A stretch of 6,517 nt of DNA from Gammaproteobacteria bacterium (GTDB lineage Bacteria > Pseudomonadota > Gammaproteobacteria > Steroidobacterales > Woeseiaceae): contig JAOUNK010000195.1 of the NCBI GenBank assembly GCA_029881015.1, forward strand, positions 1 through 6,517. Direction: 5' to 3'. The position numbers were made by a program, and so were the translations under genes. Below the pieces are notes generated by a model. The model had not been told where the DNA came from, made no database searches, and saw only the letters and a program-made list of their open reading frames with translations. Positions within the stretch are counted from its first letter, which is position 1; every line of letters starts with the position of its first letter. Positions 1 through 5,920 of the stretch are shown here, in pieces.

Positions 1-21
1 AATCGGGTAAGCTGCCCATCC

Positions 22-639
22 ATGAAAAATCAACCGAGAATAGCGCTCGTTTCGGTGCTCACAGCGTTGTCACTGGCGGCCTGCAGCCAGGGCGGTGGCA
101 ACGATTCGGCGCCCGCACAGAGCAGGTTCTCCCGGATTTCCGTCGGCGTCGAGAAATGCGTGCAAGACGACAGGACCGGCCTGTTGTGGGCGGGAAAAGC
201 CGACGACGGCGGCCTGCATGACTACCGCCATACCTACTCCTGGTGGAACCCGAACGAGGCCAACGGCGAACTCGACTACCGCGGCACGGAAAACGCGGGC
301 GTATGCGCCGGCAGTCGCTGTGATACCTGGCACTACGTCAATGCCGTAAACGCAGCCGGCCATTGCGGCCACGACGATTGGCGCATGCCCGCCAAGGATG
401 AGCTCGCTTCAATCAGTGATTTGCTGCGGGCCGACAAGCCACCGACAGTCGACACCGATTTTTTCCCGCTCACGCAAGCGGCAGAGTACTGGTCCGGCAA
501 TGATTACAGTTTTCAGTGGGATGCGGCATGGGCCTGGAATTTCCGGTTCGGTCATGATCGGGTCGACTGGAAGAAATCCCCGAAATTCGTGCGCCTGGTA
601 CGTGGCTCCGGTGAGAACCTGCCTGAAGTGAAGGAATAG
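22..639 (+). CDS. DUF1566 (Lcl C-terminal-like) outer-membrane lipoprotein
   Basis: Predicted 205-aa exported lipoprotein. Seen: a basic N-terminus, a hydrophobic stretch at residues 7-20 and a lipobox L18-A19-A20-C21. Ser at +2 (S22) is compatible with Lol sorting to the outer membrane. A Gly/Ser-rich linker (22-38) precedes a domain at about 45-195 with DUF1566 hallmarks: a 'DxxTGLLWA' strand near residues 50-57, 'WRMPAKDEL' at 120-128, 'YWSGN' at 156-160 and a closing 'FVRLVRG' at 189-195. Four cysteines follow the lipid anchor (C46, C95, C100, C115) and could form disulfides in the periplasm. The family is found in surface proteins such as the Legionella Lcl adhesin C-terminus, but its biochemical role here is unknown. 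The stop lies 4 bp before the next gene, suggesting cotranscription with the heme A synthase pair; a role in oxidase biogenesis is only a guess from position. Only 21 bp of upstream sequence are visible, with no clear Shine-Dalgarno site. Confidence 0.85.
   Translation: MKNQPRIALVSVLTALSLAACSQGGGNDSAPAQSRFSRISVGVEKCVQDDRTGLLWAGKADDGGLHDYRHTYSWWNPNEANGELDYRGTENAGVCAGSRCDTWHYVNAVNAAGHCGHDDWRMPAKDELASISDLLRADKPPTVDTDFFPLTQAAEYWSGNDYSFQWDAAWAWNFRFGHDRVDWKKSPKFVRLVRGSGENLPEVKE
631..636 (+). promoter_or_regulatory. Shine-Dalgarno site supporting the TTG start at 644
   Basis: AAGGAA sits inside the last codons of the lipoprotein gene, 7 nt before the TTG codon at 644. The encoded first membrane helix begins directly after this codon, and the next in-frame ATG is only at codon 66, past helix 1 and the cysteine motif. 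TTG is therefore the best start for the first CtaA-family gene. Confidence 0.6.
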
Positions 640-643
640 TCCG

Positions 644-1600
644 TTGCGCGCGCTCGCCATCGTCTCCCTGCTGCTTGTGCTCGCGCTGGTGGCCGTCAGT
701 GCCTACTTGCGGCTACAGAATTCCGGCATTGGCTGCCCGGACTGGCCGGCCTGCTACGGGCAGATTGACGCGGCGGAAGAAACCGCTCCGACGGTCGGTA
801 GTACTTACGAGCGCCTTGTGCGGGAAGCACAGGAGCCGATGTCCTGGGCCACACCCGCACATCGCCTGGTCGCGAGTGTCCTCGGCCTGCTGATTGTAGC
901 CATGACCCTCATCTCACTATGGGCTCGTCGTGATCGCCTGCTGTCGCTCACGTTACTCGGCTTGACCGTATTCCTTGCCTGGCTTGGCATCTATTCGGGC
1001 GGCCTGCACAGCCCTGCCGTGGTTATGGGTAACCTGGTCGGCGGGTTCACTTTGCTCGGCTTGCTCGGCTGGATGGTCGTGAGGAATGTTCGTCCCCACG
1101 CAAATGCTTCGCGCCGCGTCCGGCGCTGGGTTGCCGCCGCGCTGGTGCTGTTGTGTACGCAAATCATGCTCGGTGGTTTGACCAGCGCGAATTTCGCGGC
1201 AACGGCCTGCATGTCCGTGCCCGATTGCCACGGCACGTGGCTGCCGGGCGGCGACCTGGCCAAGGCGTTTGACCTTTCCCGGCCGCATGAAACCGGGCCG
1301 TCAGGCCACGCGCTGGGTGGCGCCGAACGTGCCGACATCCATAAGCTCCATCGGCTGGTCGCCGTGGTTACCCTCCTTACTACGTTGTTCGCCGGCGGAC
1401 TCGCAGCGCGCGGCCGTCTGGGCGCAACCGCGATCGTCGTGATTACGCTTGCGGCCCTGGAGTTCGGCGTTGGCGTCGCGTCGATTCTCGCTGACCTGCC
1501 GATCGGCATCGCTGTCGCCCACAACTGGCTGGCTGCCGTCCTGCTCCTTGGCTTGCTACGCTTGTTTGCCTTGTGCAGGAATCGACAGGTGCTCTTGTAG
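644..1600 (+). CDS. COX15/CtaA-family heme A synthase homologue, cysteine-pair type, divergent N-terminal half
   Basis: Polytopic 318-aa inner-membrane protein with about eight helices (roughly 4-23, 75-93, 100-118, 125-146, 161-180, 234-253, 260-281, 288-308). Heme A synthase oxidises the C8 methyl of heme O to a formyl for cytochrome c oxidase. Seen: 'SGIGCPDWPACYG' at 27-39, the external cysteine pair (C31, C38) of Bacillus-type CtaA; a second pair C189/C195 in the loop after helix 5; histidines H73 (helix 2), H233/H236 ('IHKLHR', helix 6) and H293 ('AHNWLA', helix 8). Odd: the usual E-x-x-H-R of helix 2 reads T70-P-A-H73-R, and the helix-4 His appears replaced by N130 ('VVMGNLVGG'). The C-terminal heme-b site thus looks intact, while the N-terminal catalytic half lacks one heme ligand and the conserved Glu. 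It may be a subfamily variant, an accessory partner of the canonical synthase that follows, or an enzyme with altered chemistry. Start is TTG; the stop TAG directly abuts the next ATG. Confidence 0.85.
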   Translation: MRALAIVSLLLVLALVAVSAYLRLQNSGIGCPDWPACYGQIDAAEETAPTVGSTYERLVREAQEPMSWATPAHRLVASVLGLLIVAMTLISLWARRDRLLSLTLLGLTVFLAWLGIYSGGLHSPAVVMGNLVGGFTLLGLLGWMVVRNVRPHANASRRVRRWVAAALVLLCTQIMLGGLTSANFAATACMSVPDCHGTWLPGGDLAKAFDLSRPHETGPSGHALGGAERADIHKLHRLVAVVTLLTTLFAGGLAARGRLGATAIVVITLAALEFGVGVASILADLPIGIAVAHNWLAAVLLLGLLRLFALCRNRQVLL

Positions 1601-2635
1601 ATGATTAGGGAAATGAACCGGCAGTCGCAGAACCGGGCCGTTGCAGCCTGGCTGCTACTCTGCTGCGGGCTCGTGTTTGCAATGGTCGTACTGGGCGGCT
1701 TTACGCGCCTGACCGGATCCGGCCTGTCCATGGTCGACTGGCGTCCATTGATGGGCATCCTGCCGCCGATGAGCGACGCCGAATGGCAGCGCGTATTCGA
1801 GATGTACCAGCAAAGCCCGGAGTTCCGGAAAGTGAACTCGGCGTTCGGCCTCGAGGATTTCAAGAGCATCTTCTGGCTCGAATACCTGCATCGACTCCTT
1901 GGTCGCACGATAGGCCTCGTCTTCTTCGTGCCCTTTGTTTACTTCCTCGTGCGCGGATACATACAGCGTCACGAATGGCCGAAGTACCTGCTGATGTTCA
2001 TCCTCGGCGGCATGCAAGGCCTGCTCGGCTGGTACATGGTCAAGAGCGGACTCGTCGATGTACCGCGAGTCAGTCAGTACCGCCTCACGGCGCACCTGGT
2101 CGCCGCTTTCGTCATCTACGCGTACATGCTGTGGGTCGCCCTGTCCCTGTTGTTCCCGCCTTCCGCGAATGCGGCCAAACACCCCTGGTACGGGAGAGCG
2201 CTGGCGCTGACCACGCTGATTTCGGTCACTATCGTCTCCGGCGGTTTCGTGGCCGGCCTCAAGGCCGGCAAGATCTACAACACGTTCCCGATGATGGGCG
2301 ACTACTGGGTTCCGCCCGGGTTTTTCGCGCTGGAGCCGTTTTGGCGTAATTTCTTCGACAACATGGCAACCGTCCAGTTCGACCATCGCTGGCTGGCAGT
2401 TGGGACGTTTGTTGCCGTTGTCGTTTTCTGGTTGAGGGCGCGCAAGATCGACATGCCGGCCCGGGCACGGCCGGCTGTGAACGCGCTGTTGCACACCGCG
2501 GTTCTGCAGGTTGCGTTGGGAATAACGACCCTGCTGCTTGCAGTGCCCGTCATCCTCGGTGCATCGCACCAGGCTGTTGCGATGCTATTGTTTACCATTG
2601 CCCTGTACCTCGTTCACGCATTAAGGAGAGTCTGA
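1601..2635 (+). CDS. ctaA: Heme A synthase, COX15/CtaA (alphaproteobacterial/mitochondrial-like type)
   Basis: Predicted 344-aa inner-membrane enzyme converting heme O to heme A for aa3-type cytochrome c oxidase. Diagnostic features seen: 'GGFTRLTGSGLSMVDWRP' at 32-49 after helix 1, a long first periplasmic loop with 'GILPPMSDAEWQ' (52-63), the helix-2 motif E94-Y-L-H97-R, helix-4 H165 ('TAHLVAAF'), helix-6 H262 ('VQFDHRWLA') and helix-8 H323 ('ASHQAVA'). All four heme-ligand histidines and the catalytic Glu are present. The external cysteine pairs of the Bacillus-type enzyme are absent, as in COX15-like members. Length is typical. The gene begins at the base after the preceding stop codon. 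An in-frame ATG at 1613 is an alternative start, but its upstream AGGGA is too close to serve it. The stop overlaps the hemN start by one base, implying coupled translation. Heme O synthase (cyoE/ctaB) is not in the window. Confidence 0.95.
   Translation: MIREMNRQSQNRAVAAWLLLCCGLVFAMVVLGGFTRLTGSGLSMVDWRPLMGILPPMSDAEWQRVFEMYQQSPEFRKVNSAFGLEDFKSIFWLEYLHRLLGRTIGLVFFVPFVYFLVRGYIQRHEWPKYLLMFILGGMQGLLGWYMVKSGLVDVPRVSQYRLTAHLVAAFVIYAYMLWVALSLLFPPSANAAKHPWYGRALALTTLISVTIVSGGFVAGLKAGKIYNTFPMMGDYWVPPGFFALEPFWRNFFDNMATVQFDHRWLAVGTFVAVVVFWLRARKIDMPARARPAVNALLHTAVLQVALGITTLLLAVPVILGASHQAVAMLLFTIALYLVHALRRV
2623..2628 (+). promoter_or_regulatory. Strong Shine-Dalgarno and TGATG coupling site for hemN
   Basis: AAGGAG lies 6 nt before the hemN ATG, inside the last codons of ctaA. 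The ctaA TGA (2633-2635) and hemN ATG (2635-2637) share one base as TGATG. This is the strongest ribosome-binding site in the left cluster and could let hemN be translated at a higher level than the two membrane proteins before it. Confidence 0.75.
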
Positions 2636-4014
2636 TGGAGGTTTGTTTTGACCAGGACCTCATCGTCCGATACGGCGGTCGAGGACCGCGCTACACTTCC
2701 TACCCGACCGCGTTGCAGTTCAATGACGAACTGACCGAAGCTCAATACAGGGCCAAAGCGGTAGCGAGCAACGACAGCGATGTTCCATTGTCGTTGTACG
2801 TTCATATCCCGTTCTGTCACTCGCTGTGCTACTACTGCGGCTGCAACAAGATCGTTACTCGTAACGAGGAACGCGTGTCCCGGTACATGGATATGCTGTA
2901 CCGCGAAATCGAAATGCAATCCAGGTTGTTCGACCGCAAGCGCAAGGTCGAGCAACTGCATTTTGGCGGCGGAACGCCAACGTATCTCGGCAAGGAACAG
3001 CTCGGCGCACTGATGGACCACCTGCGCAGTTCGTTTACGTTCGATGAAAGCGATGCGCACGAGTTTTCGATCGAAGTGGACCCCCGCACCGTTGACGCGG
3101 AGCGTATTCGCGAATTGCGGGCGCTGGGATTCAATCGTCTGAGCCTCGGCATCCAGGATTTTCACGAGCCGGTACAGGTGGCCGTGAACCGGGCGCAGTC
3201 GCCCGAAGAAGTGCAGGCGCTGGTCGATAGCGCTCGCGAAGCAGGCTTCGGCTCCATCTCATTCGACCTTATTTACGGTCTGCCATTGCAGACCGTCGAG
3301 ACGTTCGACAAGACGCTCGACATCGTCATTGCGATGAAACCCGACCGGCTGGCTGTGTATAACTACGCGCACCTGCCGCAACGCTTCAAGGGCCAGCGCA
3401 TGATCAATGCGGATGACATACCGACACCCGAAACGAAGCTGGATCTCCTGCACCATACGATCGATAAGCTATGTAACGCCGGCTTCATCTATATCGGCAT
3501 GGATCATTTCGCATTGCCCGGTGACGAATTGGTGCTTGCCCGGGAGAACGGCACCTTGCAGCGCAACTTCCAGGGATACTCGACGCATCGCCAGTGTGAC
3601 CTGATCTCGCTTGGCGTCAGCGGTATCGGCAGTATCGGCAACATGTTCGCTCAGAATGCGGTGTCGACAATCGAGTACGAAGAAATCATCGAGCGCGGCG
3701 AACTGCCCATCAAGAAGGGGCTGCTGGTCGATGACGACGACCTGTTGCGTGCCGCCGTGATCCAGGACCTGATGTGTTACGACAGGCTGTCGTATGACGA
3801 CTTCAGTACACGGCACAATGTCGATTTTCGCGAGTACTTCAAGGACGAGATCGAGAAATTGAACGTCCTCGAAGACGATGAACTGCTTGAACTGAGTGAC
3901 GCCGGGATCAGTATTACGCCGAAGGGCCGCTTGCTGCTGCGCAACATCGCCATGACGTTCGACCGGTACATTGACCTCGAAGAAAACGACAACCGCTTCT
4001 CGAAAGCTATCTGA
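2635..4014 (+). CDS. hemN: Oxygen-independent coproporphyrinogen III oxidase (radical SAM)
   Basis: Cytoplasmic radical-SAM enzyme that decarboxylates two propionates of coproporphyrinogen III to give protoporphyrinogen IX without oxygen. The 459-aa length matches E. coli HemN (457 aa), and homology runs end to end. Seen: 'RYTSYPTA' at 19-26; Y55 and 'HIPFC' leading to the cluster motif C61-x3-C65-x2-C68 with the HemN-specific extra C70; 'GGGTPTYL' at 111-118 for SAM binding; 'IEVDPR' (146-151); 'NRLSLGIQDF' (167-176); 'DLIYGLP' from D211; the C-terminal HemN domain with 'GMDHFA' and 'NFQGYSTH'; and the terminal 'FSKAI'. The extra cysteine and the C-terminal domain distinguish true HemN from HemW-type proteins. 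It is the last gene of the cluster, coupled to ctaA, so precursor heme synthesis and heme A formation share a transcript. No FNR/ANR box is visible just upstream, since the gene has no own intergenic region. Confidence 0.97.
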   Translation: MEVCFDQDLIVRYGGRGPRYTSYPTALQFNDELTEAQYRAKAVASNDSDVPLSLYVHIPFCHSLCYYCGCNKIVTRNEERVSRYMDMLYREIEMQSRLFDRKRKVEQLHFGGGTPTYLGKEQLGALMDHLRSSFTFDESDAHEFSIEVDPRTVDAERIRELRALGFNRLSLGIQDFHEPVQVAVNRAQSPEEVQALVDSAREAGFGSISFDLIYGLPLQTVETFDKTLDIVIAMKPDRLAVYNYAHLPQRFKGQRMINADDIPTPETKLDLLHHTIDKLCNAGFIYIGMDHFALPGDELVLARENGTLQRNFQGYSTHRQCDLISLGVSGIGSIGNMFAQNAVSTIEYEEIIERGELPIKKGLLVDDDDLLRAAVIQDLMCYDRLSYDDFSTRHNVDFREYFKDEIEKLNVLEDDELLELSDAGISITPKGRLLLRNIAMTFDRYIDLEENDNRFSKAI

Positions 4015-4063
4015 CTCGCAGCAAGCCCGTGCGATTGACTCAAGGCGATCGCCATTGGTTCGG

Positions 4064-5056
4064 CTATGCGACCTCAGTCAACCAACCGTGCGTATCCGGT
4101 TCGAGTCCGTACTGGATGTTCTGCAGCGCCGTCTGCAGTTTCTTGCGGTTCGGACCCGGCTGTCCGTCACGAACCCGAATTTCCTCGCCCTTGTACACCA
4201 GGGTCCCGACCGGCGAAAGCGTCGCCGCCGTACCTGACAGACAGGCCTCGTAGGTCGCGACTTTCTCGAGCAACTCGTCAACCGTGAACGGGCGTTCGGA
4301 GATCCTGTAACCCATTTCTGCGCCCAACTTGAGTATCGAGTCGCGCGTCATGCCGTGCAGGAACGTCGTGTCCAGCGACTTCGTGAGAATTTCGTCGTCG
4401 CTTATCAGCAGGAAGTTCGCAGCACCGGTTTCCTGGACATCGCCGTCCGGGCAAAACAGGACCTGGTCGACCCCGTATTTCTCCTTGGCCGCTATCGTGG
4501 GTCCTAGCGCGGCAGCGTAGTTGCCTCCTGTCTTCGTGCTGCCGAGCTGCTCGGTCGTGCGCGCCTTCTGGTCTTCGACGAGCAGCTTCAGCGCCGCGGC
4601 GCCGCCCGCGAAGTAGTCACCCACCGGCGACGTCAGCACAAACAGCGTTGCCTTGGTCGACGGCGCCGCGGCCGCGCCGATGTTCTCGAGTGTGCCGATC
4701 AAGGTCGGCCGCAAGTACAACGATGCAGGCGGCTCTGGAATAGCGTCCAGGTTTGCGTGCACGGCGCCGATAACCATGTTGGCCAGCATGTCGGCCCCGG
4801 GTACGGGCAAACACAGCGATGCAGCGCTCTTGCGCATTCTTGCAACGTGATCGTGCAGGCGAAAAATGCGGCCCTTGCCGTCTTTCCAGCGGTACGCCTT
4901 GAAACCCTCGAAACAGGTGCTCGCATAGTGGAACACGTGGGCGGCCGGATGCATGGGAAGAGGTGCCAGGGGTTCAATGGAGGGTGCCGTCCAGGCGCCG
5001 TCGGCGTATTGGGCGATCGCGATATGACCACCGAATTCCGTGCCAAAAAGCTTCAT
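4064..5056 (-). CDS. ilvE: Branched-chain amino acid aminotransferase (class IV PLP)
   Basis: Cytoplasmic PLP enzyme that reversibly transaminates leucine, isoleucine and valine with 2-oxoglutarate, the last step of their synthesis. With the ATG at 5056 the protein has 330 aa. Seen: 'FGTEFGGHI' (3-11), 'HYASTCFEGFKAYR' (43-56), 'RLHDHVARM' (66-74), the PLP-lysine region 'STKTGGNYAAAL' with K175, 'ETGAANFL' from E209 and 'GTAATLSPV' (275-283). This pattern fits the eukaryote-like (group II) BCATs, not enterobacterial IlvE. Start: the frame stays open to a TTG at 5110 (348 aa), but that codon has no properly spaced ribosome site, and the family N-terminus normally begins near 'FGxxFxxHM', so I prefer ATG 5056 (weak GGAA upstream). 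Convergent with hemN, with 49 bp between stops and no obvious terminator. It follows the regulator on the same strand after 156 bp, so it probably has its own promoter. Confidence 0.94.
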   Translation of the reverse strand: MKLFGTEFGGHIAIAQYADGAWTAPSIEPLAPLPMHPAAHVFHYASTCFEGFKAYRWKDGKGRIFRLHDHVARMRKSAASLCLPVPGADMLANMVIGAVHANLDAIPEPPASLYLRPTLIGTLENIGAAAAPSTKATLFVLTSPVGDYFAGGAAALKLLVEDQKARTTEQLGSTKTGGNYAAALGPTIAAKEKYGVDQVLFCPDGDVQETGAANFLLISDDEILTKSLDTTFLHGMTRDSILKLGAEMGYRISERPFTVDELLEKVATYEACLSGTAATLSPVGTLVYKGEEIRVRDGQPGPNRKKLQTALQNIQYGLEPDTHGWLTEVA

Positions 5057-5164
5057 TTGCTTGATTTCCGAAGAATATCCGAGGGTCGCTACTTTGCCAC
5101 CGATCGGCAACTCTTGGCCAGAGGTAGATGCACGTATTTGACTGCCCGAGCCTACTTGATTCGT

Positions 5165-5181
5165 GGTAGCTGACAGCTACC
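5165..5181. other. Short perfect stem-loop between the regulator and ilvE
   Basis: GGTAGCT, loop GAC, AGCTACC: a 7-bp perfect stem with a 3-nt loop. It lies 32 bp after the regulator stop and about 110 bp before the preferred ilvE start, in the 156-bp gap that holds nothing else I can name. No T-run follows on either strand, so it is not a standard intrinsic terminator. It could be an mRNA 3' stabilising hairpin, a leader element of ilvE, or a protein-binding palindrome. Confidence 0.45.
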
Positions 5182-5212
5182 GGGCCGCCCAAGCGGAGCC
5201 GAATGTTGTCGC

Positions 5213-5761
5213 CTAGAAACTCGGCGGCGAGCACGCCGTGATCAGCTCGCAGGGTTCGTTGCCCGTGTTCCGAAACTGGTGCGGCAGGCTGCTCTTGAAA
5301 TAGTAGGCATCGCCCTGGCCCAGGACAGCGACCTCATCGCCGACCGTCACTTCCAGGCGGCCGCGGAGGACGATGCCGCATTCCTCGCCGTCATGCGTGA
5401 GCTTGTGCCGACCCGTTCCGGCGCCGGGCTGGTAGCACTCCTTGAGCAACTGGATGGACTTGTGCGCGAGGCTCGCGCCGACCTGCAGAAAGGAGACGCC
5501 GCCTTCCGCGATCTCGATCAGCTCACCCGAGCGGAAAAATATGCGCTCCTGCGACTGCAGGTCATCGGCGAAAAACTCGCCGAGACTCAGGGGAATGCCA
5601 TCGAGCACTTTCTTGAGCATGCTCACGGTCGGGTTGATCTTGCCCGCTTCGACCTGTGAGATCGTTGCGTTGGCAACACCGGACTGGCGCGCAAGCTGGC
5701 GCTGCGAGAGCCCGAGGTGCTCACGAATCCTGCGCAGGCGACTGCCGATTTCCTGGTCCAT
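5213..5761 (-). CDS. puuR: PuuR-like XRE-family HTH-cupin transcriptional regulator
   Basis: Predicted 182-aa DNA-binding repressor. Seen: an N-terminal XRE/Cro-type helix-turn-helix at about 7-61 ('RLRRIREHLGLSQRQLA', recognition helix near 'NATISQVEAG' 31-40), a linker, then a cupin_2 domain at about 105-178 with 'YQPGAGTG' (110-117), 'THDGEECGIVLRG' (122-134), 'LPHQFRN' (159-165) and a terminal 'ACSPPSF' resembling the end of E. coli PuuR. Length and domain order match PuuR (185 aa), the putrescine-utilisation repressor released by putrescine. Residues H119, H123, E126 and H161 could form the cupin pocket. A good Shine-Dalgarno (AGGAG, 6 nt before ATG on the minus strand) supports the start. 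It is divergent from an omega-amino acid aminotransferase across 159 bp carrying two inverted repeats, so it probably controls that gene and itself. The true effector (putrescine, spermidine, beta-alanine or other amine) cannot be read from sequence. Confidence 0.85.
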   Translation of the reverse strand: MDQEIGSRLRRIREHLGLSQRQLARQSGVANATISQVEAGKINPTVSMLKKVLDGIPLSLGEFFADDLQSQERIFFRSGELIEIAEGGVSFLQVGASLAHKSIQLLKECYQPGAGTGRHKLTHDGEECGIVLRGRLEVTVGDEVAVLGQGDAYYFKSSLPHQFRNTGNEPCELITACSPPSF

Positions 5762-5780
5762 GCCGTTCTCCTGTCCAAGC

Positions 5781-5798
5781 TGTTTACCTTACTAAACA
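5781..5798. promoter_or_regulatory. Candidate operator: TGTTTA-N6-TAAACA inverted repeat
   Basis: Perfect 6-bp arms (5781-5786 and 5793-5798) around a 6-bp spacer, 20 bp before the regulator ATG. It overlaps the end of the proposed minus-strand -10 element and the expected transcription start. That is a good place for autorepression by the PuuR-like protein. AT-rich, unlike the flanking coding DNA. The half-site TGTTTA recurs at 5854-5859 within the second repeat. Confidence 0.5.
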
Positions 5799-5826
5799 TT
5801 TTGAAGCCGCGTTTCATCTAAATCAA
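5798..5826 (-). promoter_or_regulatory. Candidate sigma70 promoter for the PuuR-like regulator
   Basis: Read on the minus strand: -35 TTGATT (5826-5821), a 17-bp spacer and -10 CAAAAT (5803-5798). Each hexamer matches the consensus at four of six positions, and the spacing is ideal. The expected start near 5791 leaves a leader of about 30 nt carrying the Shine-Dalgarno site. Pattern-based only. Confidence 0.35.
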
Positions 5827-5844
5827 TGACTTAAATATCTTCAT

Positions 5845-5870
5845 CTAACAGATTGTTTAACATCTGGTAG
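5845..5870. promoter_or_regulatory. Candidate operator: 26-bp imperfect inverted repeat
   Basis: Arms CTAACAGAT (5845-5853) and ATCTGGTAG (5862-5870) are complementary at eight of nine positions around the spacer TGTTTAAC. The spacer region also contains the small palindrome TGTT-T-AACA (5854-5862). The element sits about 50-75 bp before the aminotransferase start and covers its probable -35 region, as expected of a repressor site in the divergent control region. Its assignment to the neighbouring PuuR-like regulator is inference from position. Confidence 0.5.
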
Positions 5871-5882
5871 CGGGCGTACACT
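5853..5882 (+). promoter_or_regulatory. Candidate promoter for the omega-amino acid aminotransferase
   Basis: TTGTTT (5853-5858), an 18-bp spacer and TACACT (5877-5882) resemble weak sigma70 -35 and -10 elements. The -35 lies in the centre of the 26-bp inverted repeat, and the leader would be about 30 nt. The hexamers are poor matches, so this is tentative. Confidence 0.3.
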
Positions 5883-5920
5883 GCGGTCCATCCCGCCAGA
5901 TCAACACGGAGACGCCTTGC

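Noticed and set aside
991..1908. Long open frame antisense to the two CtaA-family genes (305 codons)
   Set aside because: It spans the junction of two well-supported genes; the Arg/Ser/Pro-rich translation has no domain.
1655..2569. Long open frame antisense to ctaA (304 codons)
   Set aside because: Its product is rich in Arg, His, Gln and Glu with no recognisable motif, and it mirrors a clearly conserved membrane protein. It is a GC-driven shadow frame.
644..2635. The two CtaA-family genes as halves of a frameshifted or split single gene
   Set aside because: Each encodes a full-length protein of about eight helices with its own complete set of N- and C-terminal motifs, so these are two genes.
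4015..4063. Palindrome GGCGATCGCC (4044-4053) between the convergent hemN and ilvE stops as a bidirectional terminator
   Set aside because: The 10-bp palindrome has no room for a stable loop and no T-run on either side, so it does not look like an intrinsic terminator. Nothing else stands out in this 49-bp gap.
5094..5110. TTGCC/GGCAA inverted repeat with central CCGATCGG near the ilvE TTG
   Set aside because: Short arms within sequence of high GC; no promoter or terminator context, so likely chance.
5813..5826. FNR/ANR-like box on the minus strand (TTGAT-N4-ATGAA)
   Set aside because: The right half-site deviates from ATCAA, and the sequence coincides with the -35 of the regulator, whose function is not obviously oxygen-linked. 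Probably a chance match in AT-rich DNA.
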